The notes under the pieces were generated by a model, which was given only the letters and a program-made list of their open reading frames with translations, was not told the DNA's origin and made no database searches. The translations under genes were made by a program, and so were the position numbers. Below are positions 19,018-27,215 of a DNA stretch of 64,000 nt, one piece after another (position 1 is the stretch's first letter; each line of letters starts with the position of its first letter). The stretch comes from Microbispora sp. NBC_01189. Its GTDB lineage: Bacteria; Actinomycetota; Actinomycetes; Streptosporangiales; Streptosporangiaceae. The stretch is taken from the NCBI RefSeq assembly GCF_036010665.1, contig NZ_CP108581.1:3949501-4013500 (forward strand), written 5' to 3'.

Positions 19018-19937
19018 GGAACTATCCCCGCGTGCGCGGGGAGCACAGCGTGCCGACCTCGGTCCGGCCCAGGGCGATGGGACCATCCCCGCGTGCGGGA
19101 GCGCCCGGCCAACCGCATCAGCTCCTCCTCGGACAGGGGAGCAGGGGCTGCGCGGCACGCCGCTGGCCGAGGAGCTGGGACCATCCCCGCATGCGCGGGG
19201 AGCACCTCATCGTCGGCGCGATGGTGCTCGGGCCCGAGGGACCATCCCCGCGTGCGCGGGGAGAACCGTGCGTCGCTGCCAGCTCTTCGGGGCCTACCGG
19301 GACCATCCCCGCGTGTGCGGGGAGCACAAAGCCTCGCGCAGCAGCCGGTCGATCGCGTAGGGACCATCCCCGCGTGCGCGGGGAGCACCCGCGCTGGGGT
19401 CACCGCGGTCAGGGCGACTGGGGACCATCCCCGCGTGCGCGGGGAGCACAGAACGGCGTCCACTGTTACCTCCTCCCGAGCGGGACCATCCCCGCGTGCG
19501 CGGGGAGCACAGATGCAGAAGCTCGTACGCGACTTCGGCAAGGGGACCATCCCCGCGTGCGCGGGGAGCACTTCGACGCCGCGACCCCCATGGTGACCGG
19601 CGGGGGACCATCCCCGCGTGCGCGGGGAGCACATATACGTTGCCGTGCTGTTGGCCCGGCCCGCGGGACCATCCCCGCGTGCGCGGGGAGCACTTCTGTC
19701 CGATTCGGATCACGGCCCGGGTCACGGGACCATCCCCGCGTGCGCGGGGAGCACTCCTTCTTCGCGAACCGGGAGGCGCTGATGTTGGGACCATCCCCGC
19801 GTGCGCGGGGAGCACAGCCCGGCCGCAGGCGCGGACATCGACAAGGCGGGACCATCCCCGCGTGCGCGGGGAGCACGAGGCGTACGCCGTCCGCGACGAT
19901 CCTGGCGCGGGACCATCCCCGCGTGCGCGGGGAGCAC
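19018..19937 (-). CRISPR. Type I-E CRISPR array 1 (15 repeats, transcribed leftward)
   Basis: Thirteen near-identical 29-bp repeats start every 61 bp from 19177 to 19909, so the spacers are 32 nt. Two more at the left are damaged: 19018 (mismatched beginning) and 19079 (broken after GCGTGCGGGA). On the minus strand the repeat begins GTGCTCCCCGCGCACG and ends GGATGGTCCC, the type I-E form in actinobacteria, with an 8-nt handle ATGGTCCC. The leader is therefore on the right and the decayed trailer end on the left, which agrees with where the degenerate repeats are. Variant repeats are those at 19177 (GCATGC core), 19238 (ends GAGAAC) and 19299 (GCGTGTGC core). Spacer targets cannot be determined from sequence alone. 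Confidence -1.
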
Positions 19938-20040
19938 ACTTCGCCACCTGCGGAAACGCGACCCATGTGACGAAATTCCGAGCACTTTCATGGATCCGGG
20001 CATTTCGGACTCGGCTTTTGATCTTGGAAGATTGATCGCC
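19938..20040 (-). promoter_or_regulatory. Leader of CRISPR array 1
   Basis: The region right of the last intact repeat, read on the minus strand, ends GCAGGTGGCGAAGT before the first repeat and carries AAGTGCTC exactly 50 to 43 bases from the repeat. Both elements occur at the same distances before array 2, although the sequence between them has diverged. It should hold the pre-crRNA promoter and the integration signals for Cas1-Cas2. Confidence -1.
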
Positions 20041-20073
20041 CTGCCAGCCCCGGAGGGCCGCCAGGGCTGGCAG
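20041..20073. terminator. Strong hairpin between mini-CRISPR and array 1
   Basis: CTGCCAGCCC (20041-20050) and GGGCTGGCAG (20064-20073) form a perfect 10-bp stem with a 13-nt loop. It lies 48 bp beyond the degenerate repeat pair in the minus direction. It could end the short mini-CRISPR RNA before the array 1 promoter. No T tract is present, so its role is inferred. Confidence -1.
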
Positions 20074-20121
20074 CGTGAGGGCGGCCACTCGCAGCGCGGT
20101 GGGCTCGCGGCGTCGCAAGCT

Positions 20122-20200
20122 GGGGTTATCCCCGCGTGCGCGGGGAGCAGGGTTGTAACTATCGTCCGCATGGGACCATCCCCAAGCCATGGGGAGCATG
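20122..20200 (-). ncRNA. Degenerate mini-CRISPR: candidate Cascade-guided regulatory RNA (CreR/CreA-like)
   Basis: Two isolated degenerate I-E repeats flank a 21-nt segment. Read on the minus strand, the first (20200-20172) keeps the handle ATGGTCCC and a hairpin in which CCCCA pairs with TGGGG. The normal G-C pair at the stem end has become A-U, so base pairing was preserved despite change. The second (20150-20122) keeps the full CCCCGCG/CGCGGGG stem and has an altered 3' end. The 21 nt between them start ATGCGGACGATAG. Those 13 nt match 20355-20367 on the plus strand at 12 positions, with a single mismatch at position 6, and the trinucleotide before the match is AAC. Short spacer, degenerate repeats, and a partial match to a promoter next to cas genes are the marks of Cas-regulating RNAs and CreA antitoxin RNAs. 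Transcription is not proven. Confidence -1.
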
Positions 20201-20319
20201 TCATCTACCATGATGGCCTACTTGAATGAGCGGTTTGCACGGCGGCTGAACTGGAACGATGACTCTTCGTGAACTTGGCCGCCGACGAGGAGCCCTTCTC
20301 GTGCTCTTGGCGGTGGTTC

Positions 20320-20367
20320 TTCTTATGGTAGATTTTCGTTCGTAGAATGGCAACATGCGAACGATAG
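20320..20367 (+). promoter_or_regulatory. Predicted promoter with embedded mini-crRNA target site
   Basis: TAGAAT (20343-20348) is a good -10 element. TTCTTA (20320-20325), 17 bp upstream, is a weak -35. The start would fall near 20355, which is exactly where the 13-nt seed match to the mini-CRISPR begins (20355-20367), preceded by AAC as a potential PAM. The inverted repeat TCGTTCG/CGAACGA brackets the -10 region. A bound Cascade would cover the transcription start. Confidence -1.
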
Positions 20368-20394
20368 AGCTTCACCATCCCCTCAGGAGGTTCT

Positions 20395-20580
20395 ATGGCA
20401 AAGGAACCGGAGCCGCTCCTCGACTTGAAGAGCTTCGTGCTCCTCCTGTTCGCGACCTTGGTCGGCTGCGCCACGGGCGTCCTCACTCACCTCGCCGGCG
20501 GGAATCAGCCGCAGTCCGTGATCGCGGGCGGGGCTGCCGCCGGCGCGGCGCTCATCTGGGCACAGAAGTTGCTGCGCTAG
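20395..20580 (+). CDS. Small membrane protein under the mini-CRISPR target promoter
   Basis: A 61-residue protein starting MAKEPEPLLDLKSF with two hydrophobic segments (about 13-33 and 42-58) and the end WAQKLLR. An AGGAGG ribosome-binding site ends four bases before the ATG, so translation should be strong. It sits between the mini-CRISPR and cas3, on the cas strand. No terminator is seen before cas3, so it may be the first gene of the cas transcript. No known family is recognised. It could be a toxin kept silent by Cascade (CreT-like role), a membrane partner of the CRISPR system, or a passenger. Only its location and regulation argue for a link. Confidence -1.
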   Translation: MAKEPEPLLDLKSFVLLLFATLVGCATGVLTHLAGGNQPQSVIAGGAAAGAALIWAQKLLR

Positions 20581-20667
20581 CGCCGAGAAGACGGTCGCGA
20601 GTGATGGCTCATCGCGGGCCGGTCTGGCGCAAATTCGCTTAGAGCGGACAAAAGTGCGAGTCCGTCC

Positions 20668-23600
20668 ATGGGTGACAAGAACAGGTCAATCCGTAGTTCG
20701 TCCTTGAAGAGCACCTCTCCTCTGTTACGTTTCAGGTTGTCACGAATTCGGAGTGACACACAGGCCGTCGCTGCTTATTGGGATGATTCTGTGGTCGATG
20801 AAGAGCCAGTAGGTGCCGAGCTCGCCAAAGCGCTTTCCAGGGCGGCGCGAGCGGTGTGGGCCAAGCATGACCGTGACAGCGATGGCTGGTTGCCGTTGTG
20901 GCGGCATATGGCTGACAGCGGGGCCGTAGCCGGGTTGTTGTGGGATGAGTGGGTCCCGGTTCAGGTACGGCGGATACTGTCGGACGCGCTTTCCGGCGGT
21001 GAAGCGGATGCTCGTCGTCTCGTGGTGTGGTCGGCGATGACGCACGATATCGGCAAGGCAACGCCGGCTTTCGCATGTCAGGTGGAGTTGCTTGCCGACG
21101 GCATGCGGGCGGAAGGGCTGGACATGCCGCTCCAGAAGCGGTTCCCCGACCGGAAGATCGCCCCGCATGGTCTCGCCGGCCTGGTTCTCTTGCAGGAGTG
21201 GCTGGCGGAGCGGTACGGCTGGCGAAAGTCGTGCGCTCTGCAGTTCGCGATCGTCGCCGGTGGCCACCATGGGGTGCCGCCGACGGCCCTGGATATCAAG
21301 CAGGTGGTCGATCGCCCGCAGTTGCTTCGTACGCGGGAATGCGCGGTGCTGTGGCGAGAGGTTCAATGGGAGTTTCTTGACCGGTGTGCTGATCTGTGCC
21401 GACTTCGGGAAAGATTTCCGGCGTGGCAGTCGGTTAAACTGCCACAGCAAGCGCAGGTGCTTTTGACCGGCCTGGTCATCGTCGCTGATTGGATCGCCAG
21501 CAACCCCGATCTCTTCCCGTATTTCCCCGATGCTCAAAGCGTTAGTGACCAGGAACGCGTCAGTGCGGCGTGGGACGGCCTGAATCTGCCGGCACCGTGG
21601 CACGCGGCGCATCCGGCCGGCGATGTGGCGGAGCTGTTCTTCTCGCGTTTTGCCTTGCCCGCTGACGCGAAAGTTCGACCGGTACAGCGCTCCGCCGTCG
21701 AGATCGCGAGATCCATGGCCCGCCCGGGTCTCCTTGTCATTGAGGCTCCGATGGGCGAAGGCAAGACCGAAGCGGCCCTGGCTGTGGCGGAGGTCTTCGC
21801 CCACCAGTCGGGAGCCGGCGGGTGTTTCGTCGCACTGCCCACGATGGCGACGGGCAACGCGATGTTTCCCCGGCTGCTGACGTGGCTGGGCAGGGTCTTC
21901 TCAGGCCAGGAGGCACGGCACTCGGTACACCTGGCGCATTCCAAGGCGGCGCTCAACGAGGCGTACGCCGACTTGATCCGGGCCGGCCGGCGGTCAGTGC
22001 GTGGAGTCGACACCGACGGCGGCGGAGAGGTGTGGCGTCCGGGTAGCGATGATCGGGCGGCCTCGGCTGAGTTGATCGCGCACCAGTGGCTGCGGGGCCG
22101 GAAGAAGGCGATGTTGGCCTCGTTCGGTGTGGGGACGATCGATCAGCTCCTGTTCATGGGGTTGAAGAGCCGTCATCTGGCGCTGCGTCATCTGGCCCTG
22201 GCCGGCAAGGTGGTCGTGATCGACGAGGCGCACGCCTACGACTCCTATATGAACTCCTATCTGGACCGGGTGCTGTCCTGGCTCGGCGCGTACGGCGTGC
22301 CGGTGGTGGTGCTCTCGGCGACGCTCCCGGCCCGGCGACGCCGCGAGCTGGCCGAGGCGTACGCGGGGACGGCCGGGTTCGCTGAGATCGAGGCCGCCGA
22401 CGACTACCCGCTGCTCACAGCGGTTGAACGAGACCGGCCGCCGGTGATCGAAGCGGTGGAGGGTTCCGGGCGCACGACCGACGTGCACCTTGAGCCTCTC
22501 GCCGACGACCTGCCGACGCTGGGGGATCGCCTGGCGCAGGAGTTGGCCGAGGGCGGTTGCGCGCTGGTGATCCGCAGCACGGTGGACCGGGTGCTGGAAA
22601 CCGCGGCCTACCTGCGCGAACGATTCGAGCATGTGACCGTGGCCCATGCCCGCTTCCTGGACCTGGACCGTTTGGCGAAGGACGCCCTGCTGCTGGAGCT
22701 TTTCGGACCTCCGGACAAAAGCCACAACCGGCCCACCACCGCGCACATCGTCGTTGCGAGCCAAGTCGCTGAGCAGTCCTTGGACGTCGACTTCGACCTC
22801 CTCGTGTCTGATCTGTGCCCGATTGACCTTCTGTTGCAGCGGATGGGGAGACTCCACCGCCACCAGCGAGGCGAAGACCAAGCTGACCGCCCCGTACGGC
22901 TGCGGACGGCCCGATGCCTGGTGACCGGCGCGGACTGGGCGGCCGTGCCGGTCGAGCCGGTGCCCGGCTCCAAGCGCGTCTACCGCCTCCACGCCCTGCT
23001 GCGGTCGGCCGCTGTGCTGGAGCCCTTCCTCACCGGTACCGCGCCGACCGGTCACATCGTCCCACTGCCGGACGACATCAGCCCGCTTGTGCAGCGCGCC
23101 TACGGCGCCGGGCAGATCGGCCCGCAGGCGTGGCAGGAGGCGATGGCCCGCGCCCGCGTCGCCCACGAGCTGCACCGGGCGAAGCAGCGCGAGAAGGCCG
23201 ACGCTTTCCAGATCAGTCCGGTGGGCAGGCCCGGCCGTGCCCTTGTCGGCTGGGTGGAGGCCGGGGTCGGGGACGCCGACGACACCCGTAAGGGCCGCGC
23301 CCAGGTCCGGGATACCAAAGAGTCGCTGGAGGTCCTGGTCGTCCAGCGTCGCCGCGACGGAACCCAGACCACGGTGCCGTGGCTGTCGCAAGGACGAGGC
23401 GGCGTGGAGTTGCCCACGGATTCGGTGCCTGAGCCCAAGGTCGCCCGCATCGTGGCCGCGTGCGCCCTGCGACTCCCGCACCACTTCTCGGTTCCCGAGA
23501 CGATGGACCGGGCGATCGCGCAGCTGGAGGCCGAATGCGTCCCGGCCTGGCAGTCGAAGGAGAGCCACTGGTTGGCCGGAGAGCTGATCCTCACGCTCGA

Positions 23601-23682
23601 CGAGAACTGTCGGACCCACCTGGCAGGCTACGCCCTGCATTACTCCCACGAGGACGGTCTGAAGGTGACTGATGCGCGCTGA
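20668..23682 (+). CDS. cas3: CRISPR-associated nuclease/helicase Cas3 (type I-E)
   Basis: Cas3 is recruited to the R-loop made by Cascade, nicks the displaced strand and degrades DNA while translocating. The N-terminal HD nuclease domain shows WRHMADS (about residue 80) and the metal motif THDIGKA (about 125-131), followed by GGHHGVP. The SF2 helicase part has Walker A APMGEGKTEAA, the DEAH box IDEAHAYDS, SATLP, and motif VI QRMGRLHRH. The 1004-residue length assumes the ATG at 20668. Its first ~41 residues are Ser/Arg-rich without family similarity and lack a good ribosome-binding site, so the GTG at 20791 is a serious alternative. The stop overlaps cse1 by 11 bp. Confidence -1.
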   Translation: MGDKNRSIRSSSLKSTSPLLRFRLSRIRSDTQAVAAYWDDSVVDEEPVGAELAKALSRAARAVWAKHDRDSDGWLPLWRHMADSGAVAGLLWDEWVPVQVRRILSDALSGGEADARRLVVWSAMTHDIGKATPAFACQVELLADGMRAEGLDMPLQKRFPDRKIAPHGLAGLVLLQEWLAERYGWRKSCALQFAIVAGGHHGVPPTALDIKQVVDRPQLLRTRECAVLWREVQWEFLDRCADLCRLRERFPAWQSVKLPQQAQVLLTGLVIVADWIASNPDLFPYFPDAQSVSDQERVSAAWDGLNLPAPWHAAHPAGDVAELFFSRFALPADAKVRPVQRSAVEIARSMARPGLLVIEAPMGEGKTEAALAVAEVFAHQSGAGGCFVALPTMATGNAMFPRLLTWLGRVFSGQEARHSVHLAHSKAALNEAYADLIRAGRRSVRGVDTDGGGEVWRPGSDDRAASAELIAHQWLRGRKKAMLASFGVGTIDQLLFMGLKSRHLALRHLALAGKVVVIDEAHAYDSYMNSYLDRVLSWLGAYGVPVVVLSATLPARRRRELAEAYAGTAGFAEIEAADDYPLLTAVERDRPPVIEAVEGSGRTTDVHLEPLADDLPTLGDRLAQELAEGGCALVIRSTVDRVLETAAYLRERFEHVTVAHARFLDLDRLAKDALLLELFGPPDKSHNRPTTAHIVVASQVAEQSLDVDFDLLVSDLCPIDLLLQRMGRLHRHQRGEDQADRPVRLRTARCLVTGADWAAVPVEPVPGSKRVYRLHALLRSAAVLEPFLTGTAPTGHIVPLPDDISPLVQRAYGAGQIGPQAWQEAMARARVAHELHRAKQREKADAFQISPVGRPGRALVGWVEAGVGDADDTRKGRAQVRDTKESLEVLVVQRRRDGTQTTVPWLSQGRGGVELPTDSVPEPKVARIVAACALRLPHHFSVPETMDRAIAQLEAECVPAWQSKESHWLAGELILTLDENCRTHLAGYALHYSHEDGLKVTDAR
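20738..20758. promoter_or_regulatory. Inverted repeat near the alternative cas3 start
   Basis: TGTCAC (20738-20743) and GTGACA (20753-20758) are inverted with a 9-bp gap. If cas3 starts at GTG 20791, this is an upstream operator-like site. If it starts at 20668, it is inside the gene. No regulator can be named. Confidence -1.
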
Positions 23683-25339
23683 TCCGTCGTTCGACCTGAC
23701 TCGGTGTCGCTGGCTCCCGGTCCGGATGCGGGACGGCACCGAGGACGAGCTGTCGCTGCGAGAGGTCTTCGAACAGGCCGCGGAGGTGCAGCGGCTGGTG
23801 GGTGATATTCCCACCCAGGAGTTCGCGCTGCTGCGCCTGCTGCTCGCGATCACGCACGACGCGATCCAGGGCCCGGTCGACCTGGACCATTGGCAGGAGC
23901 TGTGGGACGGCGGCCTCCCCATCAAGGACATCACCGACTATCTGGACGAGCATCGGCACCGGTTCGATCTGCTGAACCCCACCGAGCCCTTCCTTCAGTG
24001 CGCTCGCCTGGAGATCGCAGGCGAGGCAGGCTCGCCTGACCGCATCGTCGCCGATGTCCCCAACGGCGCGCCGTTCTTCACCATGCGTGCCCGCGGCGCG
24101 TCCCGGCTCGGCTTCGCCGAGGCCGCACGCTGGCTCTTGCACGCGCATGCCTTCGACACCTCGGGCATCAAGACCGGAGCCAAGGGCGACCCGAGGGTGA
24201 AGAACGGCAAGGTCTACCCCCTCGGTGTCGGCTGGGCCGGCAACCTCGGTGGCGTTCTCGTGGAAGGCGGCACCCTCAGCGAGACGCTGCTGCTCAACCT
24301 GGTCGCCTTCGACACCGACAACATGCGCAACGACCCCGATCGCGACCTCCCGGCCTGGCGTCACCCGTCCCCGGGTCCCGGGCAGATGGATCCGCTGGAG
24401 CTGAGCAGCCGCCCGGCGGGTGTGCGGGACCTGTACACGTGGCAGTCCCGGCGGGTGCGGCTGACCTACGACGCGCACGGCGTGACGGGGGCGATTCTCG
24501 GCTACGGCGATCCCCTCGCCCCGCACAACAAGCATCAGTTGGAGCCGATGACCGGCTGGCGGCGCAGCCCGGCCCAGGAGAAGAAGCTGGGCCTGGCCCA
24601 GGTGTACTGGCCGCGCGAGCATGATCCCAACCGCAGCGCCTGGCGCGGGCTCGGCGCGCTGATCGCCGGCAACGCCCCCGGCGGGCAGCAGCGCGGGGAG
24701 GCCGCCGCCATCGTGCGGCCCCGGATCCTGGACTGGGCGGCCCGTCTCAGCGTCGAAGGCGACCTGCCCGCCTTCCTGATCCGGGCACGCCTGTTCGGCG
24801 CCGCGTACGGCACGCAGCAGTCGGTCATCGACGAGATCATTGACGATTCCGTCACCATGCCGCTCGTACTGCTGCACCGAGAAGATCACGGGTTGGGGCA
24901 GGCGGCCGTCGACGCGGTCGCCGACGCCGAGGCCGCGGTGAGCGCGCTGGGTTACTTCGCCGCCGACCTCGCCTTCGCCGCCGGGGCCGAGACCGAACCA
25001 CCCAAGGAGGCGGCACGGCATCTCGCGTTCGCCACTCTCGATGGACCGTTCCGCGCATGGCTCGCCGATCTCCGTCCGCAGGACGACCCCAGCCGGGTGC
25101 GCGCGGTCTGGCAGCAGCAAGCCCACGACATGGTCAGGCGACTGGGCTATGAGGTGCTGCGCGAGGCCGGTGACGCCGCATGGGAAGGGCGCGTGATCGA
25201 AACCAAGCAGGGTCAGGCTCTGTGGTTGAACGCACCGGGTGCCGAGCGGAGCTTCCACGCCAGGTTACGCAAAGCGCTGCCGCTGGCCGCGACCGATTCA
25301 CCCGGCAAGGCTCTCGACGAACTGGAGGCACGGACATGA
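23672..25339 (+). CDS. casA: Cascade large subunit Cas8e (Cse1/CasA)
   Basis: Cse1 recognises the PAM and helps open the target DNA in the type I-E Cascade. The 555-residue protein fits the family in length and in conserved segments such as LLRLLLAITHDAI, FDLLNPTEPFLQ, NLVAFDTDNM and DPLAPHNKHQLEPMTGWR. It overlaps cas3 at its start and the cse2 ATG at its end (ATGA), so the operon is translationally coupled. Confidence -1.
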   Translation: MRADPSFDLTRCRWLPVRMRDGTEDELSLREVFEQAAEVQRLVGDIPTQEFALLRLLLAITHDAIQGPVDLDHWQELWDGGLPIKDITDYLDEHRHRFDLLNPTEPFLQCARLEIAGEAGSPDRIVADVPNGAPFFTMRARGASRLGFAEAARWLLHAHAFDTSGIKTGAKGDPRVKNGKVYPLGVGWAGNLGGVLVEGGTLSETLLLNLVAFDTDNMRNDPDRDLPAWRHPSPGPGQMDPLELSSRPAGVRDLYTWQSRRVRLTYDAHGVTGAILGYGDPLAPHNKHQLEPMTGWRRSPAQEKKLGLAQVYWPREHDPNRSAWRGLGALIAGNAPGGQQRGEAAAIVRPRILDWAARLSVEGDLPAFLIRARLFGAAYGTQQSVIDEIIDDSVTMPLVLLHREDHGLGQAAVDAVADAEAAVSALGYFAADLAFAAGAETEPPKEAARHLAFATLDGPFRAWLADLRPQDDPSRVRAVWQQQAHDMVRRLGYEVLREAGDAAWEGRVIETKQGQALWLNAPGAERSFHARLRKALPLAATDSPGKALDELEART

Positions 25340-26019
25340 CCGCACCCACCCCGACCCGCCGTCCTGTCGGCCAGGTGGTCGGCGAGGTCGCGGGCGCCTA
25401 CATCGCCGAACTGCAGGCGGGATACCTCGCCGATCGGAGCGCGGCAGTCGCCACCTTGGCAAGGCTGCGACGTGGCGCCGGCAAACTCCCCCAGGAGGCC
25501 CCGGACCTGTGGGGCATCGCCGGAATCGAGCGGCTGTACGGCGAGCAAGGGCTCAGCGAGCGTGACTCCGAGCAGGTGAAGGACAGGGCCGAGTCCGCCC
25601 TGTTCCTGGCGGTGACCCTGTACGCGCTGCACCAGCAGTCGCGCAAGACGGACAGGATGCACCGCCCCCGGGCAGACCTGGGCGCCGCCGTCCGCCGGCT
25701 GATGCCCAAGGGCGGGATCGACGAGCCGATCCGGCGCCGCTTCGTCCGTACGGGCACCGCCACCTCTCTCGACGCGCTCGCCTACCGGCTGCGGGAGATC
25801 GTCTCCCTGCTGCGCGGAGCCTCCATCCCGCTGGACTACGGCCTGCTCGCCCGGCAGCTCTACCAGGCCCAGTGGCCCGAGGGGCTGCGCCAGGTCCGCC
25901 ACAGCTGGGGACGCGGCTTTCACGCCTACCTCCCTCCCGCCTCTTCAGACGGCTCCTCCGACAGCACCCCGGACAGCTCCTCCGTGAGCGACGACGACCC
26001 CATCGACAAGGACATGTGA
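25336..26019 (+). CDS. casB: Cascade small subunit Cse2 (CasB)
   Basis: Cse2 forms a dimer along the Cascade belly and stabilises the displaced strand. The 227-residue protein has the family helices with RLRRGAGKLPQEAPDLWGI and LDYGLLARQLYQAQWPE. It ends in a Ser/Asp-rich tail of about 25 residues not found in short homologues. The ATG at 25336 overlaps the cse1 stop. The frame is open further upstream, but that part only shadows cse1. Its stop overlaps the cas7 ATG (TGATG). Confidence -1.
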   Translation: MTAPTPTRRPVGQVVGEVAGAYIAELQAGYLADRSAAVATLARLRRGAGKLPQEAPDLWGIAGIERLYGEQGLSERDSEQVKDRAESALFLAVTLYALHQQSRKTDRMHRPRADLGAAVRRLMPKGGIDEPIRRRFVRTGTATSLDALAYRLREIVSLLRGASIPLDYGLLARQLYQAQWPEGLRQVRHSWGRGFHAYLPPASSDGSSDSTPDSSSVSDDDPIDKDM

Positions 26020-27215
26020 TGACGCGCACCATCGTGGAAGTACACGCCCTGCAGACCGTCCCTCCCAGCTGCCTCAACCGGGACGACACCGGCACCCCCA
26101 AGAGCGCCGTGTACGGCGGAGTGCGCAGGGCCCGGGTGTCGAGCCAGGCCTGGAAGCGAGCCACCCGGCACGCCTTCCACGGGCGGCTGGACCCCGCCGA
26201 GCTGGGGGTCCGCACCCGGCGAGTGGCCGAGGTGCTCGCCGAGCACATCGCCGAACTGGACGACTCGATCGAGCAGGCCCAGGCGTGGAAGCTGGCCGCC
26301 GAGACGATCCAGACGGCGACCGGATCCAAGGTCGAGGTGCCCAAGCGCAAGGCGACCGCGGCCAAGGACAACCCGGAGCCGCCCGCACCGGAGTCGAAGT
26401 ACCTGATGTTCCTCAGCGCCCACCAACTGCGGGGCCTGGCCGAGCTCGCGGTCAAGGCGCACGGCTCCGGCCCGGACTTCTTCAAGGACAAGGCCAACAA
26501 GGACCGCGCCCGCCAGATCGCCAACACCCGGCACTCGGTCGACATCGCCCTGTTCGGCCGGATGGTGGCCGACGGTTCCGACATCAACGTCGACGCCGCC
26601 GCACAGGTCGCCCACGCCCTCAGCGTGCACCCGGTGGACATCGAGTCCGACTACTACACCGCGGTCGACGACTACAAGGAGCGCGAGGACGACGACCGGG
26701 GCGCGGGCATGATCGGAACGGTCGAGTTCAATTCCGCCACCCTCTACCGCTACGCCGCGCTCGACGTGGACCTGTTGCGCGCCAACCTCGGCAAAGGGCT
26801 GCGCGACGACGAGCCGGTGACCGAGCCGGTGCGCCGCGCCACCGAGGCGTTCGTCGAGTGCTTCCTGACCTCGCTGCCCACCGGAAAGATCAACACCTTT
26901 GGCAACCACACCATGCCCGACGCGGTGGTCGTGAAGCTGCGCACCTCACGGCCCATCAACGTCGTCGCGGCCTTCGAGGAGCCCTGCCGGGCCGAGCCGG
27001 AGATCGGCGGCCACATGCGGCAGGCGTGTGAGCGGCTCGCCGCCTACATCCCCGAGATCGAAGGCGCCTACGGCATCGCACAGGACACTCCCACCTGGGT
27101 GCTGCGAGTCGGCGGAAACACTGAGGCACTGGCCGGTCTCGGCACCGTGCTGTCCCTGCCGGACCTGGTCGCGGAGGTCGGCGCGGAGGTCACCCGCAGG
27201 CAGGCCGGTGCATGA
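26019..27215 (+). CDS. casC: Cascade backbone subunit Cas7e (Cse4/CasC)
   Basis: Cas7e polymerises along the crRNA spacer, six copies in a standard complex. The product has 398 residues. VEVHALQTVPPSCLNRDDTG, AVYGGVRRARVSSQAWKR, RHSVDIALFGRM and GKINTFGNHTMPDAVV are characteristic. A lysine-rich linker (VEVPKRKATAAKDN) interrupts the fold around residue 105. Fewer copies would fit on the 21-nt spacer of the mini-CRISPR than on the 32-nt array spacers. Confidence -1.
   Translation: MTRTIVEVHALQTVPPSCLNRDDTGTPKSAVYGGVRRARVSSQAWKRATRHAFHGRLDPAELGVRTRRVAEVLAEHIAELDDSIEQAQAWKLAAETIQTATGSKVEVPKRKATAAKDNPEPPAPESKYLMFLSAHQLRGLAELAVKAHGSGPDFFKDKANKDRARQIANTRHSVDIALFGRMVADGSDINVDAAAQVAHALSVHPVDIESDYYTAVDDYKEREDDDRGAGMIGTVEFNSATLYRYAALDVDLLRANLGKGLRDDEPVTEPVRRATEAFVECFLTSLPTGKINTFGNHTMPDAVVVKLRTSRPINVVAAFEEPCRAEPEIGGHMRQACERLAAYIPEIEGAYGIAQDTPTWVLRVGGNTEALAGLGTVLSLPDLVAEVGAEVTRRQAGA

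Noticed and set aside
18925-20229. Long open frames through CRISPR array 1 with repeated GPSPRARGA or CSPRTRGWS units
   Set aside because: They are translations of the 29-bp repeats and spacers in several frames, a known artefact of GC-rich I-E arrays. No start signals or coding bias independent of the repeat are present.
20205-20486. Minus-strand frame of 93 residues opposite the small membrane gene
   Set aside because: No ribosome-binding site, low-complexity content, and overlap with the predicted promoter. The minus-strand transcript here is better explained as the origin of the mini-CRISPR RNA.
20355-20642. A 95-residue frame starting at the ATG of the mini-CRISPR target site
   Set aside because: It overlaps the better frame at 20395-20580, which has AGGAGG and membrane helices. 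Its product is Arg-rich and shadow-like.
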